A DNA stretch of 64,000 bases from NAT127 sp041655035. Lineage in GTDB: Bacteria; Pseudomonadota; Gammaproteobacteria; Pseudomonadales; Porticoccaceae. The stretch covers positions 1 through 64,000 of the forward strand of contig JBAZCN010000005.1 in assembly GCA_041655035.1 (NCBI GenBank), given 5' to 3'. Every line of letters begins with the position of its first letter. The stretch's first letter is position 1. The translations under genes and the position numbers were made by a program. Shown here piece after piece: positions 59,733 to 64,000 of this stretch. A model generated the notes under the pieces. That model saw only the letters and a program-made list of their open reading frames with translations, was not told the origin of the DNA and searched no databases.

Positions 59733-62129
59733 ATGACGGTATTTTATGCAAAGGCGCGCCTCCCCATTGCCATTGTCGCGGGAATAATGTGTTTCAGCCC
59801 GGCCTTGGCGCAACCGCTGCCGGGCAGTCAGGCGGCGCGCACGATCGAGGAAATTACCGTCAGCGCCCGGCGCACCGAGGAAAGTATCCAGTCGGTGCCG
59901 GTCTCGGTATCGGCCTTTGACAATGCCGCGCTGCGCGAGGCGTCCATCAGCAACCCGGAGGACCTGCAACTCTCAACGCCGGGCGTTTTCCTGTCCGGTA
60001 CGGGGGGAAGGCAAAATGTCGTCTACCAGATACGTGGGCAATCCAAAACCACCTTCGGGCCCAGCTCTCCCGCTGTGGTCAGTTACTTTGCCGAAGTGCC
60101 GGATCCCTTCATGGGCAGCTTCGTGCCCCAGTACGACATGGCCTCGGTGCAAGTATTGAAGGGGCCGCAAGGCACATTGTTCGGTCGCAACACCACCGGC
60201 GGCGCGATCCTTTATTCCCCGGTGGCCCCCAGCCACGAATTTGAGGGATATGTCAGCGCCGGTATCGGCAATTACGACAGCCGCAAGGTCCAGGGGGCGG
60301 TCAACCTGCCCCTGGCGGACGGCCGGGTGGCCCTGAGGCTGGCGACCAGTATCAATGAGCGGGAGGGCTTTACCAGGAACATCGGCGCAGGTGGCGAGTT
60401 GGATGATATCGATGACCAGTCCTACCGGGCTTCACTGTTGCTCGAGCCCGTCGATGGATTCTCGAATACCACGATTTTCGAATACTACAAAAGCGACAGC
60501 GGCGGCTCGGCTTCGATTTTGTCCGATGTCGCATTGGGGCAGACCCTGCTGGCGTCGCTCGGTCTGCAAGCCTCCGCATTCGATGCCCTTGCCCAGCAAA
60601 AACAGTGGGGACCCTACAAAACCCGCAGTTTCCAGAGCCCGGATGACGAGAAAAACGAAAGAACCAGTGTCACCAACCGCACCGAAATCGACTTCGGCGC
60701 CATCCAATTGGTCAATATTTTCGGCTACCGCGACACGGCGCTGTTCCTTAATACCAATACCGACGGCATGTTCACTCTCACCGCCGATGGCACGGGCCCT
60801 TATCCTGCGGGCACACCGGTCAACTATATCAAGGCCAACCTTACCAACGAAACCGAACAGTTCAGCAACGAGCTGCAACTGCGCGGCAAACTGTTCGACG
60901 ACAGGCTGGACTGGCTGGTCGGCGCCTTCTGGCTCAAGAGCGAGCCCGGCGGACCACAGGGATCACAAGTGGTGTTTGGCCATGTTCCCGGCACGCCCCC
61001 ACCACTGGCCGCCTATACGTTTATCACCGAGGAAAGCAAGGCGATCTTCACCCATCTGTCTTACGACCTTTCCTCCGTAGTCGACGGCCTGCAACTCGAG
61101 CTGGGGCTGCGCTATACCGAAGACGATATCGAAGCCTGTATCGGTACGGGGGTCACCGGTTTTTCCAAGGACGTGGATCTGGGCGACTGTGAAGCGGGCA
61201 GGGACAATACCCTCAATACCAGCATCAACAAGACCAGCTCCGAGGAAACCACCTGGTCAGTCGGCCTCAACTGGCAGATAACGCCGGACCTCTTTACCTA
61301 TGTGGTTTCCAGGCGGGGTTATCGGGCGGGAGGCGTCAATGGACCCACCTTCAGCGGCCGGCTGGCTCCGCTCCAGTCCTTCGAACCTGAAACCGTCACC
61401 GATGTGGAACTCGGCTTGCGGACCGACTGGACCCTGGGGGATGTGGCGGTGCGCAGCAATCTTTCGGTATTTCTAGGCAAATACGAGAAAGTCCAGTCGG
61501 GGCTCACCGGCGTGCAGACCGCTCTCGCGTTCTGCAACCCGGCAATCGACAACCCCCCTGGTGTTTCTCCCGATGGCGATTGCGATCTTGGCAACGATCC
61601 CGCTGGTGGTGTGATGCTGGTCAACCTGGGGGAATCGGAGGTCTCCGGCGCGGATTTTGAACTGGTGGTGGCGCCATCGGAGTCCCTGAGTTTGAATTTC
61701 GCGGCCAACTACCTCGACATGAAAACCAAGAAGTTCGAGGTACCCCCGGCGCTCGACCCCTATATCGCAGACAGAGGAATTCCCTTTACCTATGCGGCGC
61801 AGAAAACCGTCATCGCCGGGCTGCGCTACGCAATGCCTCTCGCTGGCATCGCCGATGAACTGGTGTTCAATGCCGACTACTACTGGACCGACGACGTGAG
61901 GTTCACCGACTTCGATACCCCCTCCTACAAACTCACCAACTTGCGCCTGGACCTCAACAGTGTCGCTGGCAGCAACCTGGATCTGAGTTTTCATGTGCGC
62001 AATCTGTTTGACCGGGAATATGTCTCTGGTGTGGCGGCGGGCGGCGCCTTTGTTGGCATGACCTCCGTGGTGTACGGTCCGCCGCGAATGTACGGCGCCG
62101 AGCTGCGTTACCGGTTTGGAGCCCCCTAG
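59733..62129 (+). CDS. TonB-dependent outer-membrane receptor
   Basis: A 798-aa receptor with a signal peptide (1-26, ending ALAQP), a TonB-box-like stretch EEITVSARR near 39-47, a plug domain (about 50-165, including VQVLKGPQGTLFGRNTTGGAI) and a 22-strand barrel ending LRYRFGAP. The plug type and lack of an Fe-siderophore signature leave the substrate open. Start ATG 59733 with AAGAGG upstream. Monocistronic; next to the right is the tRNA-derived attachment site. Confidence 0.92.
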   Translation: MTVFYAKARLPIAIVAGIMCFSPALAQPLPGSQAARTIEEITVSARRTEESIQSVPVSVSAFDNAALREASISNPEDLQLSTPGVFLSGTGGRQNVVYQIRGQSKTTFGPSSPAVVSYFAEVPDPFMGSFVPQYDMASVQVLKGPQGTLFGRNTTGGAILYSPVAPSHEFEGYVSAGIGNYDSRKVQGAVNLPLADGRVALRLATSINEREGFTRNIGAGGELDDIDDQSYRASLLLEPVDGFSNTTIFEYYKSDSGGSASILSDVALGQTLLASLGLQASAFDALAQQKQWGPYKTRSFQSPDDEKNERTSVTNRTEIDFGAIQLVNIFGYRDTALFLNTNTDGMFTLTADGTGPYPAGTPVNYIKANLTNETEQFSNELQLRGKLFDDRLDWLVGAFWLKSEPGGPQGSQVVFGHVPGTPPPLAAYTFITEESKAIFTHLSYDLSSVVDGLQLELGLRYTEDDIEACIGTGVTGFSKDVDLGDCEAGRDNTLNTSINKTSSEETTWSVGLNWQITPDLFTYVVSRRGYRAGGVNGPTFSGRLAPLQSFEPETVTDVELGLRTDWTLGDVAVRSNLSVFLGKYEKVQSGLTGVQTALAFCNPAIDNPPGVSPDGDCDLGNDPAGGVMLVNLGESEVSGADFELVVAPSESLSLNFAANYLDMKTKKFEVPPALDPYIADRGIPFTYAAQKTVIAGLRYAMPLAGIADELVFNADYYWTDDVRFTDFDTPSYKLTNLRLDLNSVAGSNLDLSFHVRNLFDREYVSGVAAGGAFVGMTSVVYGPPRMYGAELRYRFGAP

Positions 62130-62254
62130 CGGCCACGGCGTGAGCTTCTGCTGCCCAGCAACGTCGATCTCACCGATAGCGACTCAGCTTAGGGTACGGT
62201 TTACTACTAACTGTAGCGAAACCGCGCCTTGGAGCCGTTCGGAAATGGAGATGA
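62130..62254. other. Short spacer between the receptor and the attachment site
   Basis: 125 nt between the receptor stop and the tRNA-derived repeat. I see nothing gene-like in it. Confidence 0.4.
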
Positions 62255-62300
62255 TGGTGGGCCCAGTAGGACTTGAACCTACGACCAAGCGATTATGAGT
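62255..62300 (-). repeat. Displaced 3' half of a tRNA (CAT anticodon): attachment site
   Basis: 46 nt read on the minus strand give the 3' part of a tRNA: anticodon loop CTCATAA with stem GA/TCGC context, variable loop, T-loop GTTCAAGTCC, acceptor strand TGGGCCC and ACCA. The 5' half, expected at higher coordinates, is absent and is replaced by other sequence from 62301. This is the classic mark left when an element recombines into a tRNA anticodon loop. It best fits tRNA-Ile2(CAT); elongator tRNA-Met is the alternative. Confidence 0.85.
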
Positions 62301-62420
62301 TTGCACGCAACGCTGCAAGCCCAGCAAAATCAGGGGTAATCTACCGTAAGCCAGAAAAGCTAAAAGTATTTACGTGACAGTAGGTTAGCGTAATTTTGCG
62401 AAGATGGCCAGAACGGGTGA

Positions 62421-62439
62421 GTGTACTGCCAGTGTACTG
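62421..62439. repeat. Short direct repeat inside the element
   Basis: Two copies of GTGTACTG at 62421-62428 and 62432-62439, about 120 nt inside the element from the attachment site. Arm-type integrase sites would be expected in such a place, but the assignment is speculative. Confidence 0.35.
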
Positions 62440-62454
62440 ATCCAGCGCGGCTTT

Positions 62455-62495
62455 GTAAGCGTCCGACGATTACACCTTGATCGCCGGACGCTTAC
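62455..62495. promoter_or_regulatory. 11-bp perfect inverted repeat downstream of the subtilase gene
   Basis: GTAAGCGTCCG and its exact complement separated by 19 nt, ending 40 nt before the subtilase stop. Without a T-run it is not a typical terminator; it may be a transcript-end hairpin or a protein-binding site of the element. Confidence 0.45.
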
Positions 62496-62534
62496 CCATA
62501 AATCCTTTATTGACACTGGTTTCCTGCGTTGCTT

Positions 62535-64000
62535 TTACAAGCGCACCGGTAATGTGACTTTCGGTTGGATGGGTACCAGCATCTTGGCGTAAGCGCGCAA
62601 AATCTCATTGTAGAGATCGGTGTGCTTGGGCGCTTCGACCGTGATGATCAGGGCATAACGAATTTTCTCAGCGTTTGTAGTCGGGCCGCCCGCCTCACGC
62701 GCATTGTAATGAATGTCGAAAACGGGATTGTCCAAGCTGCTGCCGCGCATGGACTTGTTACCATGTAGGACTGTCTCCCATTTGCCCATATCAGAACGGC
62801 GCTCTTCCTCTGTCGCGTACTTCTTCATGTCGAAGAAGCCCTTCGTCTCGGCATTCGCTTTGCCTTCCTTGACCTTTTTGTCGCTGGGCCTGAATACCAC
62901 TTCCAAGCCTGCCCGCGTGTAAGCGATAGCATCCTGTGGATCGGTCGGCGAGGCATAGCAAAAGGTGGCCTTCAAACGAATATTCCCCTGCAAGCCATTG
63001 GCCGGTAGCGGAAGCGCCGCGCGCAGATACTTGCCGGGCTTCAATTCGCCCTGATAGACCACTCTTGCCACTCCTGCTGGGCATGTAATGACATCCATCA
63101 AGTCCTCTGGCACCTTGCCCCAGCCCACTTCAATCTTGTCATGGGTGCCAGAGTCAGCGCCATGAACAAGTAAAGCTTTGATCGCCAGAGGCGATAAATC
63201 GGCACCAAGAATTGCACGCACGCCAACAGCATTGCGCAGCAAGTACGGCGAAGCAAAGCTAGTACCTAGTTGCGGCACTAACGTCGGTTTCGTACCTTCT
63301 GCCAATACATGAAAATATTTGGAGCTGCCAGCGTCACCACCGAAGGCCATCAAGTCGGGCTTCACCACTCCGGGACTGCGTCCAGGGCCAATGGCACTGT
63401 AGGACGCACGTCCCCATGCCGCATCAACATCGTTCGCAGCACCCACGGACAGTGCATTAACGCAATCCGAGGGTACCTGCACACGGGCGTTCCCAACTGT
63501 CCGATCCATTTCACCGTTGTTGCCTACGGCCACTGTCATCAGCGTATCGCCATCGCTGAGGAGATCATCTATCACGGAAGTCCATGCGTGCACGTCCGTG
63601 TCGTCGATCGGAAGATCAGGGCCCAAGCTGAGGTTGATGAATTGGTACTGGCGGGATAGCAACACTTCTTCGACGAATCCTAGCGTGCGATACAGCTCCA
63701 GCGGATCTTCTGAATCGGTCTCCCGATCCAGAACACGCAGGTGATCGACATATGAATAAGGACGTGCTGCGGTGCCGTTCGGCGCGATAGGCCCAAACAA
63801 GAATGCTGAAGTTACCCCCAGACCATGTTCCAAGCCGCCAGGGTCATCAGCCGCACTGTCATCCAGAACGCGGTATGCTCCCAACCACTGCTCGATGCTG
63901 TGTCGCTTCGGCAGACCACCATCAAGAATGGCCACCTTGGGTTCGGAAGACAGTGGTTGATCCGTCGGTAGACTGCACGTAACAGTCACGCCAGCTGATC
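62535..64000 (-). CDS. Subtilisin-like (S8) serine protease, 5' end outside window
   Basis: At least 484 residues of an S8 peptidase with an intact triad, numbered from an in-frame GTG at 63989: Asp23 (AILDGG), His55 (EHGLGVT) and Ser244 (GTSFASP), plus the oxyanion-hole Asn in AVGNNGE. No secretion signal is visible in the part present. The frame is open to the edge, so an N-terminal domain may be missing. A roughly 170-residue C-terminal region follows. Cytoplasmic subtilases of this type are found beside AAA ATPases in systems such as IetAS; no partner is visible here. It is the first gene of the tRNA-inserted element. Confidence 0.85.
   Translation of the reverse strand, partial: SAGVTVTCSLPTDQPLSSEPKVAILDGGLPKRHSIEQWLGAYRVLDDSAADDPGGLEHGLGVTSAFLFGPIAPNGTAARPYSYVDHLRVLDRETDSEDPLELYRTLGFVEEVLLSRQYQFINLSLGPDLPIDDTDVHAWTSVIDDLLSDGDTLMTVAVGNNGEMDRTVGNARVQVPSDCVNALSVGAANDVDAAWGRASYSAIGPGRSPGVVKPDLMAFGGDAGSSKYFHVLAEGTKPTLVPQLGTSFASPYLLRNAVGVRAILGADLSPLAIKALLVHGADSGTHDKIEVGWGKVPEDLMDVITCPAGVARVVYQGELKPGKYLRAALPLPANGLQGNIRLKATFCYASPTDPQDAIAYTRAGLEVVFRPSDKKVKEGKANAETKGFFDMKKYATEEERRSDMGKWETVLHGNKSMRGSSLDNPVFDIHYNAREAGGPTTNAEKIRYALIITVEAPKHTDLYNEILRAYAKMLVPIQPKVTLPVRL

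Noticed and set aside
62116..62298. Short plus-strand frame ending VGPVGLEPTTKRL
   Set aside because: Again the antisense reading of a tRNA fragment, not a protein gene.
62404..62592. Small plus-strand frame after the attachment site, considered as an integrase remnant
   Set aside because: No tyrosine-recombinase motif; probably chance, with the integrase expected at the other end of the element.
1..64000. CRISPR arrays, insertion sequences, rRNA genes, riboswitches
   Set aside because: No regularly spaced repeats, transposase genes, rRNA sequence or recognisable riboswitch core were seen in the window.

Overview
This is a GC-rich gammaproteobacterial chromosome segment. It carries ZipA, EpmC, GcvR, a YheU-type protein, SMC-ZipA-LigA, a full system I cytochrome c maturation operon and an FNR/ANR-type oxygen sensor. 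The many sulfotransferases, epoxide hydrolases and SDRs, plus a TonB receptor, suggest a marine or environmental member of the Cellvibrionales/Pseudomonadales type. That placement is inferred from gene content only.

Layout. 1-3.3 kb: a truncated unknown gene, a PfkB sugar kinase and an APH-like/P-loop kinase fusion. 3.5-8.8 kb: a redox/acetyltransferase operon divergent from a MocR regulator, then an AraC regulator. 9.2-12.7 kb: a sulfotransferase / DUF1214 / epoxide hydrolase unit. 12.8-13.5 kb: a probable HipA remnant, then tRNA-Gly and tRNA-Glu. 13.6-18.7 kb: msrB, alaA, an ATP-NAD-kinase-like gene, pdxB, epmC and a gamma-glutamylcyclotransferase-like gene, with overlapping starts and stops. 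18.8-28.1 kb: an accessory catabolic or modification block (epoxide hydrolase; SDR, azoreductase-like, VOC, sulfotransferase and SDR operon; gpx-ohrR; SDR; alpha/beta hydrolase; NTF2-like protein), followed by REP-like palindromes. 28.5-40.6 kb: small housekeeping genes, ligA, zipA and smc. 40.8-47.8 kb: ccmABCDEFGHI as one overlapping operon. 48.3-52 kb: a tandem universal stress protein, a HemN-derived protein without its radical-SAM cysteines, an ANR/FNR regulator and OmpW. 52.3-59.5 kb: DUF4399, BolA, an Ada-AlkA fusion with Ogt, a DUF481 porin-like protein, a YcaC-like hydrolase and a LysR/pirin pair. 59.7-62.1 kb: a TonB-dependent receptor. 62.25 kb to the end: a displaced 3' half of a CAT-anticodon tRNA marks the edge of an integrated element, whose first gene is a subtilisin-like protease running off the window.

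How the parts connect. The clearest regulatory unit is the anaerobic one. The ANR protein has the four FNR cysteines and the FNR recognition helix. Near-consensus ANR boxes lie between the stress-protein gene and the HemN-like gene, and upstream of ompW. All three predicted promoters have a -10-like hexamer at the distance expected for activation from -41.5. The sulfotransferase/epoxide hydrolase/SDR blocks look like two related, uncharacterised modification or degradation pathways. The tRNA-bounded element with the subtilase is the most likely defence or stability locus, but its partner genes are outside the window.
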